From assembly GCF_006384975.1 (NCBI RefSeq), contig NZ_CP021645.1, forward strand, positions 3,748,001 to 3,812,000: a stretch of DNA of 64,000 nt, written 5' to 3'. The notes under the pieces are model-generated. The model saw only the letters and a program-made list of their open reading frames with translations, was not told where the DNA came from and did no database searches. Positions 9,776-20,927 of this stretch are shown piece by piece. The translations under genes and the position numbers were made by a program. The DNA comes from Pseudomonas oryzihabitans (GTDB lineage Bacteria > Pseudomonadota > Gammaproteobacteria > Pseudomonadales > Pseudomonadaceae). The first letter of the stretch is position 1. Every line of letters starts with the position of its first letter.

Positions 9776-10417
9776 CTAGATGCCGTATTGAGCGCGATAG
9801 TCCTGCACGGCCGGCAGATGCCGCTTGAGCTCGGCGTCCTCGGCCAGGTACTCGAGCACCTGATCCAGCGCCACGATGCTCAGCACCGGAATGCCGTAGT
9901 CACGCTCGACCTCCTGGATGGCCGACAGCTCGCCGCGCCCGCGCTCCTGGCGGTTGAGGGCGATGAGCACCCCGGCGGCGCTGGCACCCTGCGCCTGGAT
10001 GATCTGCATGACTTCGCGGATGGCCGTGCCGGCGGTGATGACGTCGTCGATGATCAGCGCCTTGCCGGTCAGGGGAGCGCCCACCAGCAGGCCGCCTTCG
10101 CCGTGATCCTTGGCTTCCTTGCGGTTGAAGCACCAGGGCGTGTCCTGACCATGATGCTCGGCCAGGGCCACCGCGGTGGCGGCAGCCAGGGGAATGCCCT
10201 TGTAGGCCGGGCCGAACAGCACGTCGAAGGGCAGCTTGGCCGCGACCAGCGCATCGGCATAGCAGCGCCCGAGCTCGGCCAGCGCCGAACCGCTGTGGAA
10301 CAGGCCGGCATTGAAGAAATACGGGCTGACACGACCCGATTTCAGGGTGAATTCACCAAAACGCAGAACTCCGCGCTCGATGGCGAAACGAATGAAATTA
10401 CGCTGATACGCCTGCAT
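9776..10417 (-). CDS. pyrE: Orotate phosphoribosyltransferase
   Basis: The 213-residue enzyme joins orotate to PRPP to make orotidine 5'-phosphate in pyrimidine synthesis. The PRPP-binding loop [14 protein letters not shown] is near residue 117. The flexible catalytic loop with [12 protein letters not shown] is near residue 97, and the N-terminal FALERGVL-like segment is also present. Length is normal. It is divergent from crc with an 80-bp shared control region and is followed closely by the DUF4124 gene. Confidence 0.96.
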   Translation of the reverse strand: MQAYQRNFIRFAIERGVLRFGEFTLKSGRVSPYFFNAGLFHSGSALAELGRCYADALVAAKLPFDVLFGPAYKGIPLAAATAVALAEHHGQDTPWCFNRKEAKDHGEGGLLVGAPLTGKALIIDDVITAGTAIREVMQIIQAQGASAAGVLIALNRQERGRGELSAIQEVERDYGIPVLSIVALDQVLEYLAEDAELKRHLPAVQDYRAQYGI

Positions 10418-10442
10418 ATAAGTCCTTGCGCGGCTTGTATTT

Positions 10443-10460
10443 AGCTAAACCGGTTTAGCT
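10443..10460. promoter_or_regulatory. Perfect 18-bp palindrome in the pyrE-crc divergent promoter
   Basis: AGCTAAACCGGTTTAGCT is fully self-complementary with no loop, so it suits a protein dimer rather than an RNA hairpin. A TATCAT -10-like element for crc lies just downstream (10465-10470), placing the palindrome over the expected -35 zone. The AAACCGGTTT centre resembles LacI/GalR-type operators such as the PtxS site; the regulator is unidentified. Confidence 0.5.
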
Positions 10461-10497
10461 CGGGTATCATACATCCACGATTTTTTGGGGGCCATTT

Positions 10498-11277
10498 ATG
10501 CGGATCATCAGCTTGAACGTCAATGGTATTCAGGACGCTGTCGAGCGGGGCCTGTTGCCCTGGTTGAAGGCGCAGAATGCCGACGTGATCTGCCTGCAGG
10601 ATACCCGCGCCTCTTCCTACGACATGGACGACCCGGCCTACGCTCTGGATGGCTACATCCTCTACGCCTGCGATGCCGAGGTCCCGTCCCAGGGTGGAGT
10701 CGCGCTCTACACGCGGGTCCAGCCGAAAGCGGTGATCAGCGGCCTGGGCTTCGAGTCGTGCGATCGCTTCGGTCGTTACCTGCAAGCGGACTTCGACAAG
10801 GTCAGCATCGCGACCCTGCTGCTACCGTCGGGCAAGCGTGGCGATGAGGACTTGAACATGAAGTTCAAGTTCATGGACGACTTCACCCACTACCTGAACA
10901 AGCAGCGCCGCAAGCGCCGCGAGTACATCTATTGCGGCTCGCTGTACGTGGCGCACCAGAAGCAGGACGTGAAGAACTGGCGCGACTGCCAGCAGATCCC
11001 CGGCTTCCTCGCCCCGGAGCGGGCCTGGATGGACGAGGTGATCGGCAACATGGGCTATGTGGATGCCCTGCGCGAAGTGAGCCGCGAAGGCGACCAGTTC
11101 AGCTGGTGGCCCGACAGCGACCAGGCCGAGCACCTGAACCTGGGCTGGCGCTTCGACTACAACATCCTCACCCCGGGCCTGCGCCGCTTCGTCCGCTCGG
11201 CGCGCCTGCCGCGGCAACCGCGCTTTTCCGAGCATGCCCCGTTGATCGTCGACTATGACTGGACGCTGAGCATCTAA
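10498..11277 (+). CDS. crc: Catabolite repression control protein Crc
   Basis: The 259-residue protein has the exonuclease III/endonuclease-phosphatase fold (MRIISLNVNGIQDAVERGLL; FSEHAPLIVDYDW at the end). In pseudomonads Crc lacks nuclease activity. It acts with Hfq to repress translation of mRNAs for less-preferred carbon sources. Length and its place divergent from pyrE are as in P. aeruginosa. No clear Shine-Dalgarno is seen apart from GGGGG. A strong terminator follows directly. Confidence 0.95.
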   Translation: MRIISLNVNGIQDAVERGLLPWLKAQNADVICLQDTRASSYDMDDPAYALDGYILYACDAEVPSQGGVALYTRVQPKAVISGLGFESCDRFGRYLQADFDKVSIATLLLPSGKRGDEDLNMKFKFMDDFTHYLNKQRRKRREYIYCGSLYVAHQKQDVKNWRDCQQIPGFLAPERAWMDEVIGNMGYVDALREVSREGDQFSWWPDSDQAEHLNLGWRFDYNILTPGLRRFVRSARLPRQPRFSEHAPLIVDYDWTLSI

Positions 11278-11287
11278 AAGCCGCTAC

Positions 11288-11327
11288 CCCATAAAAAAAC
11301 CAGCCTGAGAGCTGGTTTTTTTATGGG
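11288..11327. terminator. Bidirectional terminator between crc and the stress-protein gene
   Basis: A perfect 17-bp stem (CCCATA, seven A, CCAGC against GCTGG, seven T, TATGGG) encloses a 6-nt CTGAGA-type loop. The T-run on each strand makes it work for both convergent genes. Confidence 0.92.
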
Positions 11328-11330
11328 CAC

Positions 11331-11759
11331 TCACTTCACCAGGATCACCGGCAAAGGCACCTGATGCACCACCCGGTGGGCCACCGAACCCAGCAGTAGT
11401 CCGCTGAGCGACCCCAGGCCGCGGGTACCCATCACCACCGTATCGACGTCCAGGTGGCGCGCCATCTCGCCGATGGTCTCGGCGATGCCGCCGAAGCCCA
11501 CGTGGGTCTGCGCCTCGATACCGGCGTCCAACAGCGCCGGACGCGCCTTGGCCAGGATGTCATCGGCCTTGTCTCTCAGACTGCCGCGCCACTCGCGCAG
11601 GATGCGGTCATCGAAGGGTGCGCCATAGATCTCCGGTTCGTTCTGCACGTTGAGTAGGTGCAGCTCCAGCGCCAGACCCGCCTTCACCAGGTCGAGGACG
11701 TAGCGCAGGGCGTTGTCGGCGCTGGGCGAACCGTCATAGGCAACCAGGATGTTACGCAT
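11331..11759 (-). CDS. Universal stress protein UspA family
   Basis: The 142-residue single-domain Usp begins MRNILVAYDGSPSADNALRY. It ends with the nucleotide-binding loop GTRGLGSLSGLLLGSVAHRV (G-2x-G-9x-G-S), which suggests an ATP-binding member. Such proteins protect cells in stationary phase, anoxia or other stress; the precise role is not predictable. It stands alone and convergent with crc. The start is supported by GAGAT-like bases upstream and the canonical N-terminus. Confidence 0.88.
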   Translation of the reverse strand: MRNILVAYDGSPSADNALRYVLDLVKAGLALELHLLNVQNEPEIYGAPFDDRILREWRGSLRDKADDILAKARPALLDAGIEAQTHVGFGGIAETIGEMARHLDVDTVVMGTRGLGSLSGLLLGSVAHRVVHQVPLPVILVK

Positions 11760-11841
11760 GGCACATCTCCACGAGAGGGATATGCCTTCATGCTAGACCG
11801 TCCATGTCCGGGTTGCCTGATCCAGATCAAGGGGCGTGGTC

Positions 11842-13200
11842 TCAATGCCCTACCCAGTTGAGCGCCGCCTTGGGAATCACCTCGGATTCGTCCAGCTTGC
11901 TGGCGAACATGCTGACCGCTTCCACGGCGTCGCTGGCGCCATCGCGAATCTGCACGATCACCGCGCCGGCCTGGTCGGCCAGCTCGACGCCCTTGATCGC
12001 CCGGCCCTGGGTGGTTTCCATGCTGGCGATGGCCTGCTGTGTCTCGCCGAGAATCTTGCCGATCATCTCGGCGATCTCCGCCGTGGCACTGCTGGTGCGG
12101 CCCGCCAGTTGGCGTACTTCATCGGCCACGACGGCGAAGCCACGGCCCTGATCACCGGCACGGGCGGCCTCGATGGCGGCGTTGAGCGCCAGCAGATTGG
12201 TCTGGTCGGCAATGCCGCGGATGGTGTTGACGATGGCGGTGATCTGCTCGGAGCGCTGACCCAACTGGCCGATCACCTGGGCGGAGGCACTGACGGTCTG
12301 GGCGATCTCGCGCATCTCCTGGGTGGCGGCCTGGATGATCTGGGTGCCGTGCTCGGCGACTTTCTCGGTCTCGGCGGAGATATGGTAGGCGCGGGAGGCA
12401 CTGCGGCCGTCGCTCTCGTGCTTTTCGACCCGCTCGCTGATGTCACTGGCGTACTTGACGACCTTGTAGAGCTTGCCGGCGGCATCGTAGACCGGGTTGT
12501 AGCTCGCCTCCAGCCACACCACGCGCCCGTGCTTGCCGAGGCGTTTGAATTGGCCGCGAAAGAATTCACCCGCGTTCAGCCGGCGCCAGAAATCACCGTA
12601 CTCGCTGCTGTTGACCAGGCTCGGCTCGCAGAACAGCCGATGATGCTGGCCCTGGATCTCGCCGAGGCTGTAGCCGAGGGTCGCGAGGAAGTTGTCATTG
12701 GCCGCGAGAATGCGACCGTCCAGATCGAACTCGATACGCGCCAGGGCGCGATCCAGCGCCTTGAGCTTGCTCTGGGCTTCACTGTCGCGCTCGACCTGAC
12801 GGGTGACGTCCAGGGCGTATTTCACGACCTTGACCACCCGGCCGCTGGCGTCGGGTATCGGGTTGTAGCTGGCCTCCAGCCACAGGGTACGCCCTTGGGC
12901 GTCGAGTCGCTGGAAGGTCCCGGAGACGAAATCGCCACGCCCGAGCCGATTCCAGAAGTCGCCGTAGTCGCGGCCCTGGACGATCTTCGGCGGGCAGAGT
13001 TGGCGATGGTGCTGCCCTACCAATGCATCGGCGCGGTAGCCCGTCAGCCGGAGAAAGTTGTCGTTGGCGCGCAAAATCGTGCCCGACACGTCGAATTCGA
13101 TCACCGCCATGGAGCGTTCCAGCGCCTGGGTCAGCCCTTGGCTTGCACCCAGCTCGCCTTGCAACTGAGAAATAGTCTTCTTGTAGTGGGCGTTGAACAT
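11842..13200 (-). CDS. Soluble PAS-PAS methyl-accepting chemotaxis transducer (BdlA-like)
   Basis: The 452-residue protein starts [17 protein letters not shown]. It has two tandem PAS domains (about 30-130 and 150-250) with the repeated motif [20 protein letters not shown] / [20 protein letters not shown], each followed by a PAC-like tail. The C-terminal signalling hairpin carries the conserved tip [20 protein letters not shown]. There is no transmembrane segment or HAMP domain, so it is cytoplasmic. This organisation matches BdlA, which governs biofilm dispersal in P. aeruginosa. The frame extends upstream to 13434, but that part would overlap glyA and has no domain. Confidence 0.82.
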   Translation of the reverse strand: MFNAHYKKTISQLQGELGASQGLTQALERSMAVIEFDVSGTILRANDNFLRLTGYRADALVGQHHRQLCPPKIVQGRDYGDFWNRLGRGDFVSGTFQRLDAQGRTLWLEASYNPIPDASGRVVKVVKYALDVTRQVERDSEAQSKLKALDRALARIEFDLDGRILAANDNFLATLGYSLGEIQGQHHRLFCEPSLVNSSEYGDFWRRLNAGEFFRGQFKRLGKHGRVVWLEASYNPVYDAAGKLYKVVKYASDISERVEKHESDGRSASRAYHISAETEKVAEHGTQIIQAATQEMREIAQTVSASAQVIGQLGQRSEQITAIVNTIRGIADQTNLLALNAAIEAARAGDQGRGFAVVADEVRQLAGRTSSATAEIAEMIGKILGETQQAIASMETTQGRAIKGVELADQAGAVIVQIRDGASDAVEAVSMFASKLDESEVIPKAALNWVGH

Positions 13201-13413
13201 GGCAGAGCTCGCTGTTCTGGGGATATAGGACGACTTATCGGCCCTCACTAAGAAGACTTTATCGACGCCGAGGAGCGGTAAAAAAGGGGCACTCGACGGC
13301 TGTCGCAAACGCGCCGGCCTGCGGCGTAAACAGGCATCTTGGGGGAAGTTCCCAGGCCTACCATCGCCGCCAAGGGGGTGGTTTTCACCGCCACACAATT
13401 TAGGAGCGCCGCG

Positions 13414-14667
<1,254 letters not shown>

Positions 14668-14697
14668 TCCCGCCGTCCGGGCCTAGCCCCTATCCCA

Positions 14698-14724
14698 CCC
14701 CTTTCCCCTTCGCCGGGAAAGGGG
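14698..14724 (+). other. Hairpin between glyA and soxB
   Basis: CCCCTTTCCC pairs with GGGAAAGGGG around a 7-nt loop, with no T-tract after it. It may act as a processing or attenuation signal that tunes glyA against soxB expression; the function is inferred. Confidence 0.4.
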
Positions 14725-14746
14725 AGTCGTCTGTAGGAGTCTCCAG

Positions 14747-15997
14747 ATGCAACGCTATTCCGGCTTCGGCCTCTTCAAGCACTCCCTGAGCCATCACGAG
14801 AACTGGCAGCGCATGTGGCGCACGCCGACGCCCAAGCCGGTCTACGACGTGGTCATCGTCGGCGGTGGCGGCCATGGCCTGGCCACCGCCTACTACCTCG
14901 CCAAGCAATTCGGCGTGAAGAACGTCGCGGTGATCGAGAAGGGCTGGCTCGGCGGTGGCAACACCGCCCGCAACACCACCATCGTTCGCTCCAACTACCT
15001 GTGGGACGAATCCGCGCAGCTCTACGAGCATGCCATGAAGCTGTGGGAAGGCTTGTCCCAGGACCTCAACTACAACGTCATGTTCTCCCAGCGTGGCGTC
15101 TACAACCTCTGCCACACCCTGCAGGACATGCGTGACTCCGAGCGCCGGGTCAGCGCCAACCGCTTGAACGGCGTGGACGGCGAGTTGCTCGACACCCGCC
15201 AGGTGGCCGAAGAGATCCCCTACCTGGACTGCAGCAAGAACACCCGCTATCCGATCCTCGGCGCCACGGTGCAGCGCCGCGGTGGTGTGGCCCGTCACGA
15301 TGCCGTGGCCTGGGGCTTCGCCCGCGCGGCCGATGCCCTGGGCGTCGACCTGATCCAGCAGACCGAAGTCACCGGCTTCCGCAAGCAGGATGGCAAGGTG
15401 ATCGGCGTGGAAACCACCCGTGGCTTCATTGGCGCCCGGCGCGTCGGCGTGGTCACCGCCGGTAACTCCGGCCACATGGCCAAGCTCGCCGGCTTCCGTC
15501 TGCCGCTGGAATCCCACCCGCTGCAGGCGCTGGTGTCCGAGCCGATCAAGCCCATCATCGACAGTGTCATCATGTCCAACGCGGTGCACGGCTACATCAG
15601 CCAGTCCGACAAGGGCGACCTGGTGATCGGTGCCGGTATCGACAGCTGGGTCGGCTACGGCCAGCGCGGCTCCTACCCGGTGATCGAGCACACCCTGCAG
15701 GCCATCGTCGAGATGTTCCCGATCCTCTCGCGGGTGCGCATGAACCGCCAGTGGGGCGGCATCGTGGACACCTGCCCGGATGCCTGCCCGATCATTTCCA
15801 AGACCCCGGTGGAGAACCTGTTCTTCAACTGCGGTTGGGGCACCGGTGGCTTCAAGGCTACCCCCGGTTCGGGCAACGTCTTCGCGGCGTCGCTCGCCGC
15901 GGGCGAGATGCATCCGCTGGCCAAACCCTTCTCCATCGACCGTTTCCACACCGGTGCGCTGATCGACGAACACGGCGCTGCGGCCGTCGCGCACTAA
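14747..15997 (+). CDS. soxB: Sarcosine oxidase beta subunit
   Basis: The 416-residue catalytic flavoprotein subunit of heterotetrameric sarcosine oxidase demethylates sarcosine to glycine, passing the methyl group as methylene-THF and electrons to O2. The FAD-binding motif [20 protein letters not shown] is near residue 33. [16 protein letters not shown] near 180 contains the histidine expected to hold covalent FMN. Its C-terminal [13 protein letters not shown] loop is typical. TAGGAGTCTCCAG precedes the ATG. The operon continues soxD-soxA-soxG with tight spacing. Confidence 0.96.
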   Translation: MQRYSGFGLFKHSLSHHENWQRMWRTPTPKPVYDVVIVGGGGHGLATAYYLAKQFGVKNVAVIEKGWLGGGNTARNTTIVRSNYLWDESAQLYEHAMKLWEGLSQDLNYNVMFSQRGVYNLCHTLQDMRDSERRVSANRLNGVDGELLDTRQVAEEIPYLDCSKNTRYPILGATVQRRGGVARHDAVAWGFARAADALGVDLIQQTEVTGFRKQDGKVIGVETTRGFIGARRVGVVTAGNSGHMAKLAGFRLPLESHPLQALVSEPIKPIIDSVIMSNAVHGYISQSDKGDLVIGAGIDSWVGYGQRGSYPVIEHTLQAIVEMFPILSRVRMNRQWGGIVDTCPDACPIISKTPVENLFFNCGWGTGGFKATPGSGNVFAASLAAGEMHPLAKPFSIDRFHTGALIDEHGAAAVAH

Positions 15998-16008
15998 GGA
16001 GCCCGAGC

Positions 16009-16308
16009 ATGTTGTACATCCGTTGTCCCCACTGCGGGGAGTTGCGCTCCGAAGAAGAATTCCACGCGGCCGGCGAAGCTCACATCGCGCGCCCCCTGGA
16101 TCCCGAAGCCTGCAGCGACAAGGAGTGGGGCGAGTACATGTTCTTCCGTACCAACCCGCGCGGTCTGCGTCATGAACTCTGGGTGCACGCCTCGGGTTGC
16201 CGCCAGTACTTCAACGTCACCCGTAATACCGAGACCTACGAAATTCTCGAAACCTATCCGATCGGCGAGCAATCCCGCTTCACCGCCGAGCGAGGAGAGC
16301 GCACATGA
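16009..16308 (+). CDS. soxD: Sarcosine oxidase delta subunit
   Basis: The 99-residue small subunit begins MLYIRCPHCGELRSEEEF. Cys6 and Cys9, together with the later His/Cys in HELWVHASGCRQYF, form the expected zinc site. It is a structural subunit of the heterotetramer. It starts 11 bp after soxB behind AAGGAGCCC, and its last 4 bases overlap the start of soxA (ATGA), implying coupled translation and matched stoichiometry. Confidence 0.95.
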   Translation: MLYIRCPHCGELRSEEEFHAAGEAHIARPLDPEACSDKEWGEYMFFRTNPRGLRHELWVHASGCRQYFNVTRNTETYEILETYPIGEQSRFTAERGERT

Positions 16309-19300
16309 GCCAGGTCCATCGACTCACCCAGGGCGGTCGCCTGGACCGCAGCCAGGCCATCACCTTCACCTTCAACGGTCAGACCTACCAGGGCTTCAAG
16401 GGTGACACCCTGGCCTCGGCCCTGCTGGCCAACGGTGTGGACATCGTCGGCCGCAGCTTCAAGTACTCCCGGCCGCGCGGCATCGTCGCTGCGGGCGCCG
16501 AAGAGCCCAACGCCATCATGCAGATCGGCGCGACCGAAGCCACCCAGATCCCCAACGTCCGCGCCACCCAGCAAGCCCTCTACCAGGGCCTGGTAGCCGC
16601 CAGCACCAATGGCTGGCCGAGCGTGAACAATGACCTCATGGGGATCCTCGGTAAGGTCGGCGGCAAGATGATGCCGCCCGGCTTCTACTACAAGACCTTC
16701 ATGTATCCGCAAAACCTCTGGATGACCTACGAGAAGTACATCCGCAAGGCGGCGGGTCTGGGTCGTGCGCCGACCCAGGTCGATCCGGATACCTACGACA
16801 ACTTCAACCAGCACTGCGATGTGCTGGTGGTCGGTGGTGGTGCCGCCGGCCTGGCTGCCGCTCTGGCTGCCGGTCGCAGTGGCGCCCGGGTGATCCTGGC
16901 CGACGAGCAGGAAGAATTCGGTGGCAGCCTGCTGGACAGCCGCGAGCGTCTCGATGGCGCGCCGGCGGTGGAGTGGGTGGCCAAGGCAGTTGCCGAGTTG
17001 CAGGCCCTGGACAACGTGGTGCTGCTGCCGCGCGCTACCGTCAATGGCTATCACGACCACAACTTCCTCACCATTCATGAGCGCCTGACCGACCACCTGG
17101 GCGATCGCGCCCCCCATGGTCAGGTGCGTCAACGCCTGCACCGCGTCCGCGCCACTCGCGTGGTGCTGGCCACCGGCGCCCATGAGCGTCCGCTGGTGTA
17201 TGCCAACAACGATCTGCCGGGCAACATGGTGGCGGGCGCCGTTTCCACCTATATCCGTCGCTATGCCGTGGCGCCGGGCCAGCGTCTGGTGCTGTCCACC
17301 AACAACGATTACGCCTACCGCGTGGCCCTGGACTGGCTCGAAGCCGGTCGCCAGGTGGTGGCCATCGCCGATGCGCGTCCCAATCCGCGTGGCGCATGGG
17401 TCGAGGAAGTGCGCAAGCGTGGCGTGCGCGTCATGGGCGGCACCGCCGTCAGCGAAGCCCGCGGCAGCACCCGGGTGACCGGTGCCAAGATCGCCACCAT
17501 CGACCTGACCGCCTTCCGTACCCTGGGTGCGGGCGAGTGGCTGGACTGCGACCTCATCGCCACCTCCGGCGGCTACAGTCCGGTGGTGCACCTGGCGTCG
17601 CACCTGGGCGGCCGTCCGCTGTGGCGTGACGACATCCAGGCCTTCGTGCCCGGTCCGGCGCCGCAGAAGCGCGTGTGCGCCGGTGCCGTGAATGGCGTCT
17701 TCTCGCTGGGCGACGTCCTGGCCGATGGCTTCGAGGCCGGCGCTACCGCTGCCGCCGAGGCTGGTGCCCAGGTGGTCAGCGGCGAACTGCCCCAGGCCGA
17801 ATACCGTCAGGAAGAGCCGACCCTGGCCCTGTTCCAGGTGCCCCACGACAAGCCGTCCTCGCGGGCGCCCAAGCAGTTCGTCGACCTGCAGAACGATGTG
17901 ACCGCCGCTGGCATCGAGCTGGCCTGCCGCGAGGGCTTCGAGTCCATCGAGCACGTCAAGCGCTATACCGCCATGGGCTTCGGTACCGACCAGGGCAAGT
18001 TGGGCAACATCAACGGCCTGGCCATCGCCGCTCGCGTGCAGAGCAAGGCCATCCCGGAAGTCGGCACCACCATGTTCCGCCCGAACTACACCCCGGTGAC
18101 CTTCGGCGCCATCGCCGGTCGCCACTGCGGTGCCCTGTTCGAACCCAAGCGCTACACCGCGCTGCACGCTTGGCACCTCAAGCAGGGCGCGCTGTTCGAG
18201 GACGTCGGCCAGTGGAAGCGGCCCTGGTACTTCCCCAAGGCGGGCGAGGACCTGCATGCCGCGGTCAACCGCGAGTGCCTGGCCGTCCGCCGCAGCGTGG
18301 GTCTGCTCGATGCCTCCACCCTCGGCAAGATCGACATCCAGGGCAAGGACGCGCGGGAATTCCTCAACCGCGTCTACACCAACGCCTGGACCAAGCTGGA
18401 CATCGGCAAGGCGCGCTACGGCCTGATGTGTAAGGAAGACGGCATGGTCTTCGATGACGGCGTCACCGCCTGTCTCGCCGACAACCACTTCCTGATGACC
18501 ACCACCACCGGTGGCGCGGCACGCGTGTTCGAGTGGCTGGAGCTGTACCACCAGACCGAATGGCCGGAGCTGGAGGTGTACTTCACCTCGGTCACCGACC
18601 ACTGGGCGACCCTGACCCTGTCCGGCCCCAACAGCCGCAAGCTGCTGGCCAAGCTGACCGATATCGACCTAGACAATGCCGCCTTCCCCTTCATGGCCTG
18701 GAAGGAAGGTCAGGTGGGTGGCGTACCGGCACGGGTGTTCCGCATCTCCTTCACCGGCGAGCTCTCCTACGAGATCAACGTGCCGGCCAACTACGCCATG
18801 GGCGTACTGGAGCAGGTGGTTGCCGCGGGCAAGGAGTTCGATCTCACCCCCTACGGCACCGAAACCATGCACGTGCTGCGGGCGGAGAAGGGCTTCATCA
18901 TCATCGGCCAGGACACCGATGGTTCGGTCACGCCGCAGGACCTGGGCATGGGCTGGGCCGTCAGCCTGAACAAGAGCTTCTCCTTCATCGGCAAGCGCGG
19001 CATGCATCGCCAGGACTGCGTACGGGAGAACCGCAAGCAACTGGTGGGCCTCAAGCCGCTGGATGCCCGCGATGTCCTGCCGGAAGGCGCTCAGCTGGTG
19101 TTCGAGCGCAACCAACCGATCCCGATGGACATGGTGGGCCACGTCACCTCCAGCTACTACAGCGCGACCCTGGGTTATGGCTTCGCCATGGCCATGGTCA
19201 AGGGTGGCCTGAGCCGCATGGGCCAAACCGTCTATGCCCCGCTGGCCGATGGCCGCTACGTCGCTGCCGAGATCGTCTCGCCGGTGTTCTACGACCCCAA

Positions 19301-19325
19301 GGGTGAGCGGCAGAACGTCGCCTAA
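16305..19325 (+). CDS. soxA: Sarcosine oxidase alpha subunit
   Basis: This 1006-residue subunit has an N-terminal 2Fe-2S-ferredoxin-like fold (residues about 15-100, FTFNGQTYQGFKGDTLASAL) and an NAD/FAD Rossmann region (CDVLVVGGGAAGLAAALAAG near 170; LATGAHERPLVYANNDLPG near 290). The C-terminal half is a GcvT-like tetrahydrofolate-binding aminomethyltransferase domain (from about 620). It collects the formaldehyde equivalent from SoxB onto THF. Length and domain order are normal. The start overlaps the soxD stop. Confidence 0.96.
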   Translation: MSQVHRLTQGGRLDRSQAITFTFNGQTYQGFKGDTLASALLANGVDIVGRSFKYSRPRGIVAAGAEEPNAIMQIGATEATQIPNVRATQQALYQGLVAASTNGWPSVNNDLMGILGKVGGKMMPPGFYYKTFMYPQNLWMTYEKYIRKAAGLGRAPTQVDPDTYDNFNQHCDVLVVGGGAAGLAAALAAGRSGARVILADEQEEFGGSLLDSRERLDGAPAVEWVAKAVAELQALDNVVLLPRATVNGYHDHNFLTIHERLTDHLGDRAPHGQVRQRLHRVRATRVVLATGAHERPLVYANNDLPGNMVAGAVSTYIRRYAVAPGQRLVLSTNNDYAYRVALDWLEAGRQVVAIADARPNPRGAWVEEVRKRGVRVMGGTAVSEARGSTRVTGAKIATIDLTAFRTLGAGEWLDCDLIATSGGYSPVVHLASHLGGRPLWRDDIQAFVPGPAPQKRVCAGAVNGVFSLGDVLADGFEAGATAAAEAGAQVVSGELPQAEYRQEEPTLALFQVPHDKPSSRAPKQFVDLQNDVTAAGIELACREGFESIEHVKRYTAMGFGTDQGKLGNINGLAIAARVQSKAIPEVGTTMFRPNYTPVTFGAIAGRHCGALFEPKRYTALHAWHLKQGALFEDVGQWKRPWYFPKAGEDLHAAVNRECLAVRRSVGLLDASTLGKIDIQGKDAREFLNRVYTNAWTKLDIGKARYGLMCKEDGMVFDDGVTACLADNHFLMTTTTGGAARVFEWLELYHQTEWPELEVYFTSVTDHWATLTLSGPNSRKLLAKLTDIDLDNAAFPFMAWKEGQVGGVPARVFRISFTGELSYEINVPANYAMGVLEQVVAAGKEFDLTPYGTETMHVLRAEKGFIIIGQDTDGSVTPQDLGMGWAVSLNKSFSFIGKRGMHRQDCVRENRKQLVGLKPLDARDVLPEGAQLVFERNQPIPMDMVGHVTSSYYSATLGYGFAMAMVKGGLSRMGQTVYAPLADGRYVAAEIVSPVFYDPKGERQNVA

Positions 19326-19339
19326 CGAGGATTGCGCCC

Positions 19340-19969
19340 ATGAACGACATCAATGTTTACGATCAATACTCCGCCAAGGCGCGCGCCGAGTCCCCGCTGT
19401 TCCACGCCGAGCTGAGCAAGCTGGCTGGACGGGGTCCGGCCAGTGCCGGGGTTACCCTGCGCGAGCGGGCCCTGTTGGGTCACCTGGTCATCCGTGGCGA
19501 TGCCCATGACGAGGGTTTCACCGGCGCGGTGACCAGTGTGGTCGGTCTGGAAGTGCCCGGGCCGCTGGCGATCACCCAGAAGGGAGAGAGCTCGCTGCAG
19601 TGGCTCGGCCCGGACGAGTGGCTGCTGGTGGTACCCGGTGGCACCGAGTTCGCCACCGAGCAAGCCCTGCGCCAGGCGCTCGGTGAGCGCCATGTCGCCA
19701 TCGTCAACGTCGGTGGTGGCCAGACGCTGGTCGAACTCAAGGGCCCCAAGGTCCGCGAAGTGCTGATGAAGTCCACCTCCTATGACGTCCATCCGAACAG
19801 CTTCCCGGTCGGCAAGGCGGTAGGTACGGTATTCGCCAAGTCGCAGCTGGTGATCCGCCACACGGCAGAAGACACCTGGGAACTGGTGGTGCGCCGCAGC
19901 TTTGCCGACTACGTCTGGCTGTGGCTGCAGGACGCGAGTGCCGAGTACGGACTGCGCATCGAGGCCTGA
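19340..19969 (+). CDS. soxG: Sarcosine oxidase gamma subunit
   Basis: This 209-residue subunit is related to GcvT/folate-binding YgfZ folds, with LQWLGPDEWLLVVPGG near residue 90 and LWLQDASAEYGLRIEA at the C-terminus. It completes the SoxBDAG heterotetramer. It starts 14 bp after soxA with ACGAGG upstream and ends shortly before a strong terminator that closes the sox transcript before purU. Confidence 0.94.
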   Translation: MNDINVYDQYSAKARAESPLFHAELSKLAGRGPASAGVTLRERALLGHLVIRGDAHDEGFTGAVTSVVGLEVPGPLAITQKGESSLQWLGPDEWLLVVPGGTEFATEQALRQALGERHVAIVNVGGGQTLVELKGPKVREVLMKSTSYDVHPNSFPVGKAVGTVFAKSQLVIRHTAEDTWELVVRRSFADYVWLWLQDASAEYGLRIEA

Positions 19970-19999
19970 TCGGTCGCTGCGTTCAGTCGCGCTCTATCG

Positions 20000-20034
20000 A
20001 ACCCGACCTGCGTGATGCGCAGGTCGGGTTTTGT
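20000..20034 (+). terminator. Terminator between soxG and purU
   Basis: A 13-bp perfect stem (AACCCGACCTGCG against CGCAGGTCGGGTT) with a 5-nt loop is followed by TTTTGTGGTTTT. It lies about 30 bp after the soxG stop, so purU may depend on partial read-through or its own promoter. Confidence 0.88.
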
Positions 20035-20069
20035 GGTTTTGGCTTCATCTCTATGCAAAGGAATTCATC

Positions 20070-20927
20070 ATGAGCCGCACGCCCGATACCTGGATTCTCA
20101 CCGCCCAGAGCCCGAGTCGCCTCGGCACCGTGGACGTGGTCACGCGCTATCTGTTCGAGCAGGGTTGCTACGTGACCCAGCATCACAGCTTCGATGATCG
20201 CGAAGCCCAGCGCTTTTTCATCCGGGTCGAATTCCAGGTGCCCGCCGACTTCAACGAAGGCCTGTTCCGGGTAGGGCTGGATCTGCGCTTCACGCCCTTC
20301 GACATGACCTTCGAACTGGTGCCGCCGGGCTATCGGGCCAAGGTCGCCATCATGGTTTCCAAGGCGGATCACTGCCTCAACGACCTGCTCTATCGCCAGC
20401 GTATCGGCCAGTTGCCCATGGATGTGGTCGCGGTCATCTCCAATCATCCGGATCTCGAGCCGCTGGCGGCCTGGCATGGCATTCCCTATCACCATTTCCC
20501 GCTCGATCCGCAGGACAAGCCGGCCCAGGAGGCCAAGGTTTGGCAGGTGTTGCAGGAGACGGGTGCTGAGCTGGTCATTCTCGCTCGTTACATGCAGGTG
20601 CTATCCCCCGAGCTCTGTCGACAACTCGACGGCTGGGCGATCAACATCCATCACTCCCTGCTGCCAGGCTTCAAGGGTGCGCGCCCCTATCACCAGGCTT
20701 ATGCCAAGGGCGTGAAGCTGGTGGGCGCCACGGCGCACTACATCAACAATGACCTGGACGAGGGCCCGATCATCGCCCAGGGTGTCGAACCCGTAGACCA
20801 TGCGCACTATGCCGAAGATCTGGTGGCCAAGGGGCGAGATATCGAATGCCTCACCCTGGCACGGGCCGTGGGTTATCACCTGGATCGGCGAGTCTTCCTC
20901 AATACCGGCAGGACAGTGGTGCTTTAA
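20070..20927 (+). CDS. purU: Formyltetrahydrofolate deformylase
   Basis: The 285-residue enzyme hydrolyses 10-formyl-THF to THF and formate. An N-terminal ACT domain (residues about 8-85) is followed by the formyltransferase-type catalytic domain with HHSLLPGFKGARPYHQAY and the catalytic Asp in NNDLDEGPII. Next to glyA and sox genes it disposes of the one-carbon units released from sarcosine and regenerates THF. The ATG at 20070 has AAAGGAATTC upstream; a longer in-frame start at 20031 would fall inside the preceding terminator region and is rejected. Confidence 0.95.
   Translation: MSRTPDTWILTAQSPSRLGTVDVVTRYLFEQGCYVTQHHSFDDREAQRFFIRVEFQVPADFNEGLFRVGLDLRFTPFDMTFELVPPGYRAKVAIMVSKADHCLNDLLYRQRIGQLPMDVVAVISNHPDLEPLAAWHGIPYHHFPLDPQDKPAQEAKVWQVLQETGAELVILARYMQVLSPELCRQLDGWAINIHHSLLPGFKGARPYHQAYAKGVKLVGATAHYINNDLDEGPIIAQGVEPVDHAHYAEDLVAKGRDIECLTLARAVGYHLDRRVFLNTGRTVVL

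Noticed and set aside
14668..14746. Full terminator between glyA and soxB
   Set aside because: The hairpin is strong but has no T-tract, so it is recorded only as a hairpin.
16254..18602. 782-codon minus-strand frame opposite soxA
   Set aside because: Shadow of soxA, which has clear motifs and operon context.
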